Shown one piece after another: positions 1 through 13,098 of a stretch of 64,000 nt of DNA. Position numbers and translations under genes: made by a program. Position 1 is the stretch's first letter. Every line of letters begins with the position of its first letter. This DNA comes from Chionis minor (Eukaryota; Chordata; Aves; Charadriiformes; Chionididae): assembly GCA_013398295.1 (NCBI GenBank), contig VZSF01000634.1:336864-400863 (forward strand), written 5' to 3'. The notes under the pieces are model-generated. The model did no database searches and was not told the DNA's origin. It saw only the letters and a list, made by a program, of their open reading frames with translations.

Positions 1-2865
1 CCTAGCGGTGTGCAGAAACGTAGAGTCTTGAGTGGGACAAGCATTTCCTGGAGGTGCTATTCCTTCCTTTGGCAGATCCTCCTGGACAGTTTAATTTCCT
101 AAATACCTTTTGAAGGCATACGAAAGAAGGGCAGCATTGAGTGTTTGTTTCTGACAACCGCACTTAACTGTTAAAAGCGATGAAACAGACGCCTACGGAA
201 AAGATGCTAAAACATCACAGCGAAAAACGCAATGCAAGGAGAAGCTATTGCTACTCCTGCGTCACGCCGGGAGATTCGGAATCGCACGCTCCTTTCTCCT
301 AGTTAGAAACCCTTTCAAAAACAACTGGCCGTCACGTGTAGCAGTTCAACAACCCTGAAGAACGAACAAACGTGGCAGAAAACCACGTGCTGCAGCACTG
401 GAACCACTTCACCGGAGATTCTTTCATGCCCGTGCTCCCCAGCGTGACTCCCACAGCCCAAGAGAGCTGCAGGGATTGAGCGTACTGAAAAAGCAGCAAG
501 TGCTCCTGGTGCTTGGCCAGCCAGCTTTGAGGAAAGCCTCAGGGCCAAGCACTTATGGCTTGTAACCCAGCATGTGGCTCAGCAGAAGCCGGTGGTCACC
601 AGCACGATCACTAGCCAGATGCCACAGCGAAGCCTTCCCCTGCCCACACACCTCCCTGCGCCGTTCCTGCCGTTCATTTCACAGGCACGTTGGCAAAGGG
701 CTCCCATTTTCCTCTGTGCCTATCCCCAACTCTGCCTGGAATAGGAAAAAAAAATACTTATTTTCCTCTTCTAAAACCTGCTGTTTTCTCTCCGCTCATT
801 TTATTTGTAAACAAGCAGGTGGGAACAGCCTCCCCTGGGGTTATTTCTCCAAGGTAAGCTTTCCGTGCAATTCACTAGCATCTTTCCCTACCCTCCTGTC
901 TCTGCAGATTTCTTATTGTCATCTCTAATCACAGCAGACTTCTTGCCATACGAGGCAATCCAAGACAAATAGCCAATGGGAGAACTTTAGACTGTTTCTT
1001 TCTAGGAGGGATGTGTTTGCAGGAAGCCAGCAGACATCCCCTGGAAAAAAAAAAAAAAACAAACCACCAAACAAAACAAAACAAAAAACCCCAAAGAAAA
1101 TACAGCCCGGGAGAAAAATCAGGCTTGGAAGTTTAAGATCAGATTTGGAACTTTGCTTTGTCTCCCTATCCCCAGCCTCCTCCAGCAAAGCCTCATCAAA
1201 GGAGACCTGGCAGGAGAAATTCTCTTTACACTTGTTTTCTCTGAGCAATCCCAAACAATCCTGGGTCACCAATAATTTAGAAAGTAGCAATGAGAGGCAA
1301 GTTCCCTGATGCATCCACCCACGTCTCCAGCGCTTCCCTGGAGTCAGCCAGGCTCACCCATACGTCCTTATCCTCAACTTTGTGATCCCAGCAGCCTCCT
1401 CCAGCCCCCTTCCAGAGCCAGCATCTTTCCAAGAGAGACGTGCAGAGGTTCTCTATCTGGCCAAAAGGCAGCCTTTAATTCCCTCCTACCAGGGAGCATC
1501 TTGCTCCAGTGAAATAAGTTGTCCTCAACCTCCCTGACTCATTATTGCTGCCCCAGACATCAGTGTCCACTGCATGACCTCTCAGGGGAGGCACGATATC
1601 TTGTTTCAAGCCTTTTCGTCTTTATCAATGTGGGAGAAGAACTGCCAATCTGCACAAACGTCACTAAAATTCATGCCAGCAAGTTCAGAGGTCAAGGAAA
1701 GCGCAATAACTCCCTTGGGCTGAGAACTGGTTAAATAATGGCATTTCATTTCCTCACTTGATTTCCCCCACTCCCCCCCACCCGGCTGCCGCTTCGTCAG
1801 GATCGCTGTTGCGTTGCATCACCCGCTGTCCAGATTCCCACTGGGAAAAAACACATTTTGGAGGGTCCCACAGAGCCAGCCTGATGCTCTTCTTCCCGTT
1901 CCCTGTCATGGCACTCCACAGTCCCACTCCCAGTTTGTGGCGTGCTCTCTTCTCACTCCTCCCCACTTACACCTTGCTGATGACATTGTCTCAGCCAGAT
2001 TCTTGCTCACTTCCCGTACGGATGGGCAGATTCCTGACAGCCCACCCGTAACACCCCTAGACAGGGCCAGAGGAGGAGATGGGGGGGCACAGGCGGAGCA
2101 GAGCCTTGTCCCCGGCGGTGCAGCATTTCCAGGGAACACCTATGGATCCTCTCGGTGCTAACCAGCTGGCTCAGATTGTCACGGGTGGGATGTTTTAAAC
2201 CGGGCACTCTAGATACCAAAAGCTGGATGCTATTTTCTCCCTTTCTCCCTCCCTTTCACTTCCATGCCAAACATCTCTTCAGAGTCTTCCACCCATTTTC
2301 CATTGATGGACATCTCCATACCCTCACATAGCTGCTTGTGGGACTTTTTCCTCCACCGCTCGGGGCTATAATTCCAGCACATCTTAAACTGTCCCCATAG
2401 GTGCTCACAAATTCAAAAAAACCCCAGATTTGCATGTGTTGCAATAACCCCGGTGGAGAAAAAGATACAGCCTTAGGACAAACCTCAAGTGCTCAATGCA
2501 CGTATCAAAAAGAAACATCTAATTATGTTCAAGAAAGGTGTTGATCTACTGTTAGACTGGCAAAACAACGCCACCTCTGAGTAATCCGAGAGAGTTACTT
2601 TGTGGGGTTGTTTTGCTTTTCCAGCCCCTTTAATCAATTCATCTGGTCTGGGAAAAGCCAAGGGAATTTGTCACATCGGGTAGGGGCCGACTCGTTTATA
2701 AATTGGCCTAAGCTTGCACAGATATACTCAAATCCTGATCCAGCCTCTGTCCCAGCCTCCCTTCTCACTCCGAAGAGCCTTGGCTCCCAAGGCAGTCGAG
2801 ATACCAAAGCATACAACAGGAAGCTCTCAGTCCTTTGAGGATCAGGGTTTTGTCTGGAATGATTA

Positions 2866-2882
2866 TAAATAAATAAATAAAT
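2866..2882. repeat. (TAAA)n microsatellite
   Basis: About four tandem copies of TAAA, a short simple repeat seen directly in the sequence. Confidence 0.85.
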
Positions 2883-3256
2883 CCTTCTCTAGAGGATGCG
2901 AGGCCTGTTTGTATGAAACCGTCACACAGAAGTCAGACACCGCGTTATCTTTTTCCGCACAGTTCGTATGTAGATACAGCGATAAGAGACAACAATCACA
3001 GCTTTCTGAGTGGCGATTTCCTGGGTTTTTTACCGAAATGAGATGGTGCCTGACATCTGTATGTGATACATTCGAACTAAACCTGGCAGCGGTGTGAAGG
3101 TCTCAGGTATATCTAAGTTCCTACAGATTTCGTGAAAAAGGAAAAAAAAAAAAACAAGGCAAAAAAAAGCATCCAGGTAGAAGCAGGAAATCTATGTAGA
3201 GCCTCAAAAAAAAAAGTCTGTAACAAAACAAAACAAGAAAGAGTAACCAGCCACCT

Positions 3257-3324
3257 AGAAAGAAGTTAAATGACCCGCCTGAAGTCATCAAACAGAGCTG
3301 ACCTCAGGCATCCTACCTCCCACA
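3257..3324 (+). repeat. Possible degraded MIR-like SINE fragment
   Basis: The run resembles the 3' half of the MIR consensus: a GTTAA-then-GCC-GTCA stretch followed by AGAGCTG and a CT-rich end. Divergence is high and only about 70 bases align by eye, so this is a weak call. Confidence 0.3.
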
Positions 3325-3483
3325 ATTATTAATTGGATGAGCCTGGGGTTTTATGCAGGGAAGCAGGAGAGGCAGTTACTGAAACCTCTAGTCCAGACCG
3401 GAGCCCACACAGCAGGGAACAAAGCCATTTACCCCAAAAAAAGCCGCTCTAGCACAGCTCTGCCAAGGCCATAGCTCTTCTCA

Positions 3484-3785
3484 TGCGGGGGTTTTAACCA
3501 TGCCAGGTCAGAGCGAGCTTTCCGTGCCTCCGCCAGTGGCCAAAAGCGGACGCCAAGAACCAGACCAGGGTAGAGTCCCTTCCAGAGGGAGGCTCGCGAC
3601 AGGGGGGACAGGACACAACGGCTCCTTCTTTCCACTTGGGCAAGAGCAGAAGCAGCGACTCATCGGCAGCGTCGAGCCCGAGAGACAAACCAAGGGAGAC
3701 TCCACGGGGGCGGCGCAGGCTCCGGCCGTTGCGTTGGGATCGTTCAACTGCAGCGGCAGCCCCTGGGCACGGCTGCTGGCAGGAC
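3484..3785. promoter_or_regulatory. CpG-rich patch (candidate small CpG island)
   Basis: By hand count this roughly 300-bp stretch holds about 23 CpG dinucleotides in a GC-rich context. That is close to the number expected without CpG depletion and unlike the surrounding sequence. No recognised gene starts here, so it could be an orphan CpG island, an enhancer, or the promoter of an unannotated non-coding transcript. Function is inferred from composition only. Confidence 0.4.
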
Positions 3786-4320
3786 GAGGACATGGGAAGT
3801 GGGAACCAGGCTGCAGTGGGAGATGGTAGTTTTTTCCATTCCCCCCACACCTCTGTTTTTGGGTGGGGTTGGGTTTTTTTTTTGGTCCTGATACAACTAC
3901 AGTGTCTTTAGCAAATGCTCCCTCTGAGTTTTCAGAGTCAAAACAACACATTCCTTATGACCCCAAATGCCTGTGCGATTCCACTGGGCACGAGGGGAGA
4001 GGTGGGAGCGAGAGCAAGCCTGGAGGCTGGCTGGGCCAGCTGGAAGGAGGACGATGGTCTCAGCGGTCCAGAGGAGACAGAGCTAGTTTGGAACTGCCCC
4101 TTCTGGAGATGAGCAGGACAGTGTTTCCCAGATCCTCAGCCCAGCTTCTGCTGTGCACAGCAGCAGAGCTGGGCGAGGATGCCCAGGATGGAAGAGAAAC
4201 CTCCTCCACAAACATCCCACGCGCTGTTCTGAAGCACTGGTGGCATCCAGAGCAGGGACCAACTTTGGATGGTGCCTTGTTTGCACCTGGCTAGAGTTCA
4301 TCGAGCCTTAGACAATAATT

Positions 4321-4340
4321 CTTAACTCTTACTAGTTAAG
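4321..4340. repeat. Small inverted repeat
   Basis: CTTAACT and AGTTAAG flank a 6-base spacer, giving a perfect 7-bp stem. It lies immediately before a 19-bp direct repeat. There is no terminator or RNA context. Confidence 0.6.
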
Positions 4341-4388
4341 ATGAGAGCTAACATTAAAAGAGCCAAACAATGAGAGCTAACATTAAAA
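4341..4388 (+). repeat. 19-bp direct repeat, two copies
   Basis: The sequence ATGAGAGCTAACATTAAAA occurs at 4341-4359 and again at 4370-4388, a 29-base period. This looks like a small local duplication next to the CR1 copy. Confidence 0.85.
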
Positions 4389-4453
4389 TACAGAGACTTA
4401 CATAGCTTTAACATCACTAACGTCTGAGAGGGGATCTCATCCATGCTCAGCAA

Positions 4454-4767
4454 GAGCTAAAGGGTGGGTGGCAAGAGGATGGGGCCAGGCTCTTTGCCGT
4501 GGTGCCCAGCGACAGGACAAGGGGTGACGGGCACAAACTGGAACACGGGAAATTCCATCTGAACGTGAGGAAAAACTTCCTGACTTTGAGGGTGGCAGAG
4601 CACGGGCACAGGCTGCCCAGAGAGGCTGTGGAGTCTCCTTCCCTGGAGAGCCCCTCTGGATGTGTTCCTGTCCAGCCTGCTGTGGGTGACCCTGCTTTGG
4701 CAGGGGGTTGGACTTGATGGTCTCCAGAGGTCCCTTCCAACCCCCACCATTCTGGGATTCTGTAATG
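4454..4767 (+). mobile_element. CR1 LINE, truncated 3' end
   Basis: This matches the 3' end of sauropsid CR1 retrotransposons. It has the GGATGG-CCAGGCTCTTT start, the AAAAACTTC and GGCACAGGCTGCCCAGAGAGGC blocks, GTTGGACTTGATGGTCTCCA, and a terminal run of ATTCTGGGATTCTGT. Only the last 310 or so bases remain, as is usual for 5'-truncated CR1 copies, and no reverse transcriptase frame is present. Open frames on the opposite strand across this copy are artefacts of the repeat. Confidence 0.92.
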
Positions 4768-7700
4768 ACAACTTGGAAAATGAGGCCAGGGGGAGCACGG
4801 GAAAGCACAGGAGGAGGACTGGGTTCTCTGGACAAGTAGCCATAGTTTCAAGAGTGGATCTGGTGGGCATGTGTGTGTGTGCCTACAGCTGACTCTTCAG
4901 TCCTCTCGTACAGCCCCGCACGGCTGCCGTTCCCACACACCTGCCGAGCCTGTGGAAAGCTTTCCATCTCCTTTCCTTCTTGGTCAGCCTCTGGAGCGGC
5001 TGTGGCTGGTGGAGGGGAGCGTTACCCGGCAGTTCCGCAAACGCTCCTCCTCTCCCCCCTCATCCACCCTCTGCCCCCTGTTATCAGACCCCGTTCACTG
5101 TGAGTTTTAAGCTAATGGCTTCCGAGGGTATAGCCCAGAACGGTGTTTTGGGTGAAGATCCCTATCACTCTCTAATGCACCCTCAGGCTCCAGCTCCTAT
5201 TTGTTTAAAACAGTGGGAAAAGCAAGAAGAATGTGGCCCATTGAGCCCTGGCAAGGCAAGGGCTGGAGATCCAGTACTGAGATGTCTAGCGCTGCTGTCT
5301 GACCTTCCCTCCCTCTTTCCCTGGCACTTTTCTTTAAAGGAAAGAGTAGATATCTAAGCACAGACTAATTCCACAAATACCAGATCTGCAGGAGTCGGAC
5401 TGACTGTAGTTTGCTCCCTTGCCCATTGCTCCCGGCTCCCTGGCGCGCTCCAGCTGCTGCCAACGGCTTCACAGCAGAGATCTTTTTCAAAAAAGGGGGT
5501 GTTTGTCCCAGTACAGAGACCCAGGGGGACAGGAATGACGCCTTCTGAGCACTCTGGTGGCCCCTGGTCACCTGTGGTGTGACGAAGCCCATCAGGACAC
5601 GTGCGACAGGGTACAGCCTCACAAGATCATCGCTGCCATGACAAGATGTGTGGGGACATGGAGGCACTTGCTAACAGCTACACGTGTGTTATTGCAAGAT
5701 GAACAGCCTCCAGACAAGTAACCTGATACATTTTATTATTACAAAATGGGATTTTTATGCACAGAATTTGGATATCACACATACTTTAGGTTCTTTTTCT
5801 GACCATGAAAGATATGCGATTAATTGATTAAAAATTTACTTTTAAGACAGCAGAGAATATTAACCCACTCCTTGCCCCAGGCCCTCAAAAGCTCTGACAA
5901 AGTGAAGTGGACAATAAACTCTTCTCCGACCACTTTGCAGGTCTGCAACGGGAGGAAATTGGGAGCTCTGCACACCCCTGAGATGGCATTCGTCAGACAC
6001 AGCAGCATTTTTAAAATAGTCTGTCATTACTCATGACAACACGAGAGAGTGAGAAGGAGATCAAAGAGGAAGAAGTCTGAAATTCCAGTTTCAGATTCCC
6101 TCCAGTTAAAGGTAATGACAAGGTTAGGAACCAGCAACCAGCGATCACGGAGCGTTTTGATCAAGCTGGGCATCCACTGCTGTAGGAACCAGAACTTCGG
6201 GATGGCCCCCTAATTTTCCTGGTTTAGCCCAGGTGAAGATCTACTTGCAGGGATTTATCCAAACCACAGAAAACAGCAGAGCAAGGCTGGAACCTTCAAA
6301 GGCATGATACTTCCAGCAGCTCCTGCCTGTGGTTGAAACTGGAAATATCATCTTCTGAGGTCAGCATTTCTGCACCTCTGGCTGCAGAACCTCTTGCAAC
6401 GCAACGGCGGCGGCACAGTGGTGGTGGAGTTACCCAGAAAGATTTTGGGGAAGACATTCCCCCCACTCCCAGGGAAATGTCCATTTAATTTTCACCGGGA
6501 GGTTTCAGGAAGGCTGATGACTCTCTCCCTGAGTGGAGGAAAGAGATGACCCTTCAGTGCTAGTACCCTTATGCAGAAAACCTGAATTTACTTAGTACCC
6601 CTACCCTCCTTCGCAGCAGGCAGAAGAAATTAACCCTCTCGCAGCTGGTGGCAGCGCTAACAGGAGTTACTGGTGCCTGTAAAGCACCAGCTTTCTTCAC
6701 AATGTTCTTGCTGCTCGTCAGGGACAGCAGATGATACCCAAGGTCAACCTAAGAGTGCTCTAGAACTCAGGCTCTCGTTAGCCTGGTGTGAGTCTGAACG
6801 CGCCGTCTGCTGTTGGAACCCTCCCGAGAGCCTTTCCTGAAGAGCCAGTGGCTGAACTGGTTAGAATGGGAACTGAATAGAAAGAACGGGGGAATTTGCC
6901 TGAGCTCAACCAGCAGGTTGATGGGAGTGCTGGCTAGAGAAGTCAGGTTTTCCATTCCCTTGCTCGGAGGCGTATTTGCTCCCGCAGGCAGGTGCGGGTT
7001 CCCTTGGGATACACCGGCCACCGTCTCAAACCTGCTGCCCAGCACCCAGGCTCCATCCCCAAGGGCAGCACCACAGCTGCCCACGGGAGCTGCCCTGCTC
7101 CGTGCTGCCCAGCCTCTTGTGCAAACATCCCCGGAATCTCTGTCACTTCATAAAACTTTAAAACCAAAACCTGGCCGGAGATATTTGTACTGTTTGAGAT
7201 CATTTCCCCCAGACTGGCTGTCATTCCTGTTTTATAGATTACTGGCAGCTCCCGGCACCCTTTGCTGGGAAAAAAAAAAAAAAAAAAAAAGAAAAGGGGT
7301 TGATAATTGCAACAGCTCTTGAGAACTTCACTTTAAACGAAACCAACCAAACAAAAAAACACCCAACTTCATCATCCTGTGAAGTTTAGTTCGATTCCGA
7401 GTGGAACACACACCCAAACACGGAGCAAACCTTCAGTACCCTGTCGAAGGGGACACCCGAGATGGCATTAAGGACAATTTTCAGCCGCTTTCAATTGGCT
7501 CAGATTTTTTGTTTTTCTCCCAACTAGAGCTACACCGAAGAGTACTCACCCACCTACTGAAACTTAGTTTTCCCTCCACACAAGCGTCCCAGCTAATTAG
7601 TATTGCAGCTAGCACTGCCAAAAACTTTGTGCCTACCTTAAAGGCAGGAGCTGCCGGCCACTAAGCCCACTGGAGGGATGGGATGCTCCCCGTCTTAGCA

Positions 7701-10700
7701 GCGTAGCTCAGGTACATTTTGGCTAAAAAAAACGACTAGAAGAGAATGAGAGGCATTTATAAATAAGCTGAGAGTCCCTGAGTGAGACAACAGGCTCACA
7801 GCCTTGCTCCTTTTCTACCCCAAGTTCTGTTTCTCTGCCCACGCGAACCCAGCTCCCCACGCCAGCCTGTCCGTAACACCTCTTCCCACTGGTCCTTCAG
7901 GAAAACAAGCTCTGAAAAAGCATACGGTGGAGTGTTCTTCAAATGGAGCAAAACAACAAACTCTTATCCAATTCCCTCCTGGCAGAGTGTTCCAAATGCC
8001 GTTATTGCTTCCAGCCCACCAGCCAGGGCTGCTTTCCGAAGAGAGCGCCGTGGCTGAGACTCCTTTCCAGAGAGCCACAAAAACTCTGACCTGCTCTCCC
8101 AGCGCTCTGCAAGGCAGGCACAGCTAGAGGGACAGCAAACAGCGGGCAGAAAGAGAAATAAACACTGAAAGACAAACATGCAAACAAAGTTTATGCCAAA
8201 CAAACAGCAAACACAACATTTTCTTTGCCAAAAAAACCAAGCTGCAGTAAAGAACCAAAATACAGAGCGGATCTCACAAAGAAACAAGTGCCTTAAATGA
8301 GATTTAAGACCCTAACTTTAAAATCCACAGAACCCGTAGGAGGATTTTATGGAAACAAAGTGCTGTTCTCCATGCGATGCCAGGTTTCTCTCTTGGTTTT
8401 CCATCAGATCAGAACGTCAAGCGTTCCTCAAAAGTCCTAACAGTAGAGAAAGCATTTCTAGGCGTGCTAGAGCTGCCTTGGACCTCAGCCCGGAAGGGGA
8501 CGCTGCAGAGACAGCCCCCCAAAAGCACCGGCAGAACTCTGGGGTCTGCACTGGCCAGTCCTCACAGAGCCGTCACTGTCACCGCAGGGCAGAGCTCTGC
8601 GCTCCCCCTTCACCGCTGCACACTTTTTGAGCTGGTGTTTCCCACGTTATCTCCATTTAGAGCCTCCATGTTCTCCTATGCCCAAGAAAAAGGCACAACA
8701 GACATTTCCCTTCCAGTCCACCACTAAACCGGGACCAGGGAACATCCCAGGGTCTCATGTCTGTGGAGACCTCCCAGCTGAGTCTATACTGGGGACAAAC
8801 CCAGCTCAGGTGCCTCAACTCTGCACTTCAGACTGGGAGTTTCAATACAACATATACTAAAAGGACACATGTTTGGTCCCTGCACACCAAACCCCTGCAA
8901 GATGCGACAAAGTCAGCCACAACCTGGACTTACATCAACACGAGGTCAGTCATTCGGGAATATTATGGCCACAGCAACAAAGGCATAAGATGGATGTCTG
9001 AGCTGGCAGCACAGGATAAAGCAACCTAAACCATCTCCACTGTTAGGAGTGGGAGATTGTAAGGCAGAGCCTGGCAGCTCTCCTAGACATCTCAAGCTTT
9101 CCAAAGGGCTGTAAAGAAGGAGACACTTCCAACCATTACAGCCTGCCCTATCTGTTCTCAGGACTACCATGGAGCCCATTTTAAATCCAAACAGCTGGCC
9201 ACAGAGGAAATAAAAACACTATACTCTTTCTAAGCCTGGAGATAGAGGTCATCTAAAAAGTAACAAAGAAACAGCATTTTCCCCCCAAACATCAAACAAA
9301 CAGTAGAATTATACAACTGACCGGCAGATGCAGCTCCTCTGCTCCACAGGTGTCCAACGCCTGCTCAGCAGCACTATTGTTATAAACACCTCCCTAGCCC
9401 TTCACCACTGGTTATTTATTAGGGAAATAAATAACCGAATCCTAGAAGCCCTGCAGGAAATTAGCCGTTCTGCAGGGAATTGGGCACACCTGAATCCCCA
9501 CTGTCATGGCCTTTTAGTCTTCATTGGTACCAGCCTAACCTGAGAGTTTGACACTTTCTTTCCATACTTATAAGGATAATAAAGACTCAAGGTCTTCTTG
9601 GAACTTAGTTTTATTTTTACAGGGTCACCAGTTCCCTAAGTTTCTATGGAACCTTAACAGATTCGGCTCGTTGGAGTCTGCTGGGAGGGCTCTCTCCATC
9701 ACAGCAGTTACAATACCAAAGCACCTGGTATTAATTTTTAAATATCACATTGTAATAATGCCTATATAGGGCTAATTTTACTCTGCTTTTTCTACCACAG
9801 CCACCAATTCCAAATGGCTTTCAAATTACCCTTGAGTTTTCCTGGAAGTCTGAGCATTTAACTAACATCCTGTTGCCCACCTCTATTTGCAGGCTTCTCC
9901 CGGAGAGGAGGAGGTTTGGAAAGGGTCTCTCTCTGTTTGATTTCATCATTGTCCTGGGGACTGATTTATGACCTGCGCCTATTTATAACAAAAGTTTTAT
10001 ATGACAAACGAATCATTTTGCCTGACGGTTAATAGCCCACTGTTCCGGGGGAGTTTACATGTGCTGGGGTCTCCTCTCCGGAGTGAGGAAAGGCAGGCAA
10101 TCCGCCGCTAATCCAACATAAATACCCCCGGAGTCAGTCTGGAGTGTGGCATCGAGGTCATTTACAAAACGTGAAATTTGAATAGAACTTAAAACCTCAT
10201 AACCTGTCAGCTCCCAGCCAGGGAAAATATTCCCAGAGTGCCTGGAAGATTGCTTTGGTTTGTCTGGAGCAGTTGGCAGAGGGTGAGGGTGCCAACGGGA
10301 CATTACGGAGGTAGCTTTGCTCCGTTCCCAGCTCTGACACAGCCTGCTCAAAGGCCACTTCAAGCCCCGTGTGAATTAAATAGAAAGAATTCCCGGTGGA
10401 TTCCACTTCCGAGGGGCTGCTCCAGCACTGCACCATGCCCTTCGGAGCCAGCCAGCCTGGTGGTAAACGTGGGAATAGTGAAAAGTAGTGGGATTGGGGA
10501 AAACCAGAATCATTTGGTCCGTAGAGCTCATAGGACCAGGTTTGTAGTGGCCGTGCCAGCAGAAACACACCCGAAAGGCGATTCTGCAGTTGAGCCCTTG
10601 GACTAGATCAAACACCTGCACTCTGGGATGACGCCAGCCTTTTTGCCGGATTTTCCAGGCCCTCAGTCAGGCTCACAAGCCGCAGTTCCAGCAGGTTTTG

Positions 10701-13092
10701 TGAGGGTACCCAGTGCAGAAGGAGCTCAAAACCCTGCGGCAGCACTACCTTGCCTGGACCCTTGAGACACGGGCAGACGTGTGGTGCCAAAGCACGAGAA
10801 GATGGATTTCACCATCCCGCCAAGCGAGTAGCTGCAGCTTGAAGCTGAAGGCTTTTAGCTGGACTTTGTTTCTCATAAGAAATGATGAATGAAGATAATC
10901 ACCCTTATAGACACTGAGCGGTCAATGCTCAGCCGAGGATGGTTTGGTTTATTGTTCCTGCGACAAAAGCTAAGCTGCAAAGCAGCGAGTTTCCATTGCA
11001 GCCTGTGTAAGAGGGACGCGTGGCAGCCGGAGCGATGCAGTCCACAACCACGGAGATGTTGAGCTTGGAGAGACACTTGGGACCGGAGCATCACTTTCTG
11101 CACCAGGGTCTTAGAAGCAAGAAGCTCTCGGGTAGGAAAAATCCAAGTGAGACATCTCACAGCTCTGGAGATCGAACACATCTCCCTCATTTGAGAGAGA
11201 CCTGCACAGCGCATTAACCCCAGCAAAACCACGCTGATTTGCATTAGTTTTGTCTGAATCTGAGCTGAATACACAGCAAAAAGCTCAACGCAGATCGTTG
11301 AAAGATTGCGTGAGCCCTTTGCAGAGGACGGGGCTGGGAAGAAGGTAAGCCTTCTCACCTTCTGGTGAGACACAAAGTTTATTAACTGATTGGTGTGGGG
11401 TGTCACAATAACCTTTTAGAAAGCGGTCTTGAACTCATATATAGTAGCCGGACAAGGCTGTGACTGCACATACAAGTTGTTAGTGTTTGAAACTTTTTGA
11501 AGGTGATTCTGTGCAAGTGTTTCTGCGAAGAACTCAAAGATAAGGGTAAGAAAGAAACTTGCTCCAGTAAGAAGAGATGTACTTTTCCTCACCTCCCATT
11601 TCCCTGAAACCCTAAACTTCTTAGAAATTGTAGAGAAACCAAAAAAATCAAAATCACAGCAAGTGTTTGTGTTTCCCATTCTGCTAGGACCTCAACAGTG
11701 AGGGGCCCCCATCGTATCATCCTCCTGCCTTGGCTCATACAGACAGTGCACGGAGCACACTGGAACGACCCAGGAAAAAAAGCCCCAGCCATTTAATTTC
11801 TGCCTCTTTTAGACTTCTCCCCTTGCGTGCCACAAATGGCCATTGCCACTGGCTGGGATTAACACACTTGGCTATTAAATCATAGGCTCAAGCACATGGC
11901 TTTTATTTTGTTATAAACAACTTCTTCATACTGAACTCAGTCCTCCCGAGTTCTTAAATTTTCTTGGACTATAAATTTTATGACTACAGAGGAGCATTGA
12001 AACTACGCTTCGCACACCATTAATCTCCTCACTCTCCAAACAGCACGGAAGCCTTGTGGAGTGTTTGTCCCAGCCCCGGCCGAGCCGGGAGCCTCGTGTC
12101 TACGTTAGTCAGGAGTTTTGTGCAGTCGCAGCTCGGGCCCACTCCCAGCTCCCTTCTGGGCTGTTTCAGCCCATTCTGCCCCAGTTTACTGCTGGATGGC
12201 CAACCTCGTGCTGGCTGAAGCCTCAGGATACAACTGCAGCCTGGGAGCATTCAGAGCTCAAAGACTATTTAAAAAAAAAAACACAAACAAACAAGCAAAA
12301 AAAAAAAACCCAACAAACTTTTGGCTAAAAGTCCTTGGTGATGCACAGGAAAGCTCCCTGATGGACAACCCTCTATCTTGAGGATAAAAAGAGCTGATTA
12401 AAACCTGTGGTGACAGTGAACTCGGGACAAATCAAGAGACACGACGGCTATTTTCTCTGCTAATTCGGCTTCGTTCCCCGGCGCTACCTGAGCCTGACAG
12501 GAGCTTTCTCTGCTGGCTAGAGCAGAAAGGCGACGTACCTTCCAGAGACACCAGAGACAGAGGTTTGCTTCTGTCTCTGCCAGGATCTGCAGGGAAATCA
12601 CGCTTTCTGCCCAGGGAGATTTAAGGCTGTGTGTTCCCCAAGACTGTCTGACTACACATTCAGACAGCACCCTGGGGAAACGCCTGCCAGGACAGCACTT
12701 CTCATACAAATATGGGAGGACAGGTATAAAGGCAGAACAATTCATCTCCTACATCAGAGCAAAACACAGCTAAGAAGGGGGAGGGAAAAAAAAAAAGTCA
12801 CAAACCCCAAAGAAAGTCTGGCAAACATTTTTAGTTCTACAACAAAATAAATATTTTTCACTCCGATTTACTGAGAACAGTGAGACTTGGTTCAAAAAAC
12901 CTCTAGATATAACAACATAACGCTGAATGTCACAACACTTTGATTATGTTGCTGTAAGTCATGCATGAAACAGCCCAATTGATTACAAATATTCACACAG
13001 TACAAAGTACAGTATAGTAACACGTGCTGGGATATAGGCCGCTTGCCCTGACGACACTTAACTCCATCAACACCCAGTGTAAACAGCCAATC
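4768..13092. other. Intergenic sequence, no gene recognised
   Basis: No recognisable exon, RNA gene or full mobile element was found. The stretch has A-rich runs (for example 7270-7290 and near 12270-12312). It also has a few longer chance frames, such as 177 codons on the minus strand at 10873-11406 and 169 codons on the plus strand at 6813-7322. These have no family resemblance or flanking exons. It lies downstream of the C1QTNF12 3' end. Confidence 0.55.
7270..7290. repeat. Poly(A) tract
   Basis: About 20 consecutive A residues followed by GAAAAGGGG. No retrotransposed gene body is recognisable upstream. Confidence 0.8.
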
Positions 13093-13098
13093 TTTATT
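13093..13098 (-). terminator. C1QTNF12: Candidate poly(A) signal of C1QTNF12
   Basis: This is the first canonical AATAAA on the minus strand after the C1QTNF12 stop codon, about 2.1 kb downstream. A GU-rich stretch (GGGTGTTGATGG) follows some 20 bases later in the transcript sense, the expected arrangement for cleavage and polyadenylation. Variant ATTAAA hexamers nearer the stop could give shorter 3' ends. Confidence 0.45.

Larger units (their letters stand above)
1..4453. other. Intergenic sequence, no gene recognised
   Basis: No exon chain, conserved domain or RNA gene could be recognised on either strand. The many short open frames overlap one another in several frames, lack splice context and resemble no family I know. 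The interval contains A-rich tracts (near 1050 and 3140), a (TAAA)n run, a possible MIR remnant and a CpG-rich patch, each listed separately. In human, B3GALT6 follows C1QTNF12 on this side. Its long single-exon frame is not present here. Confidence 0.6.

Noticed and set aside
3500..4294. Overlapping frames of 91-147 codons on both strands
   Set aside because: Simultaneous open frames in several phases are expected where GC content is high and stop codons are rare. None shows a known motif.
4437..4870. Three overlapping minus-strand frames of 130-137 codons
   Set aside because: They are antisense to the CR1 3' end and arise from repeat sequence.
6813..7322. 169-codon plus-strand open frame ending in a lysine run
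   Set aside because: The lysine run is a translated poly(A) tract. No homology or splice context is visible.
10873..11406. 177-codon minus-strand open frame
   Set aside because: No recognisable domain, no exon neighbours, and amino-acid composition typical of translated non-coding DNA.
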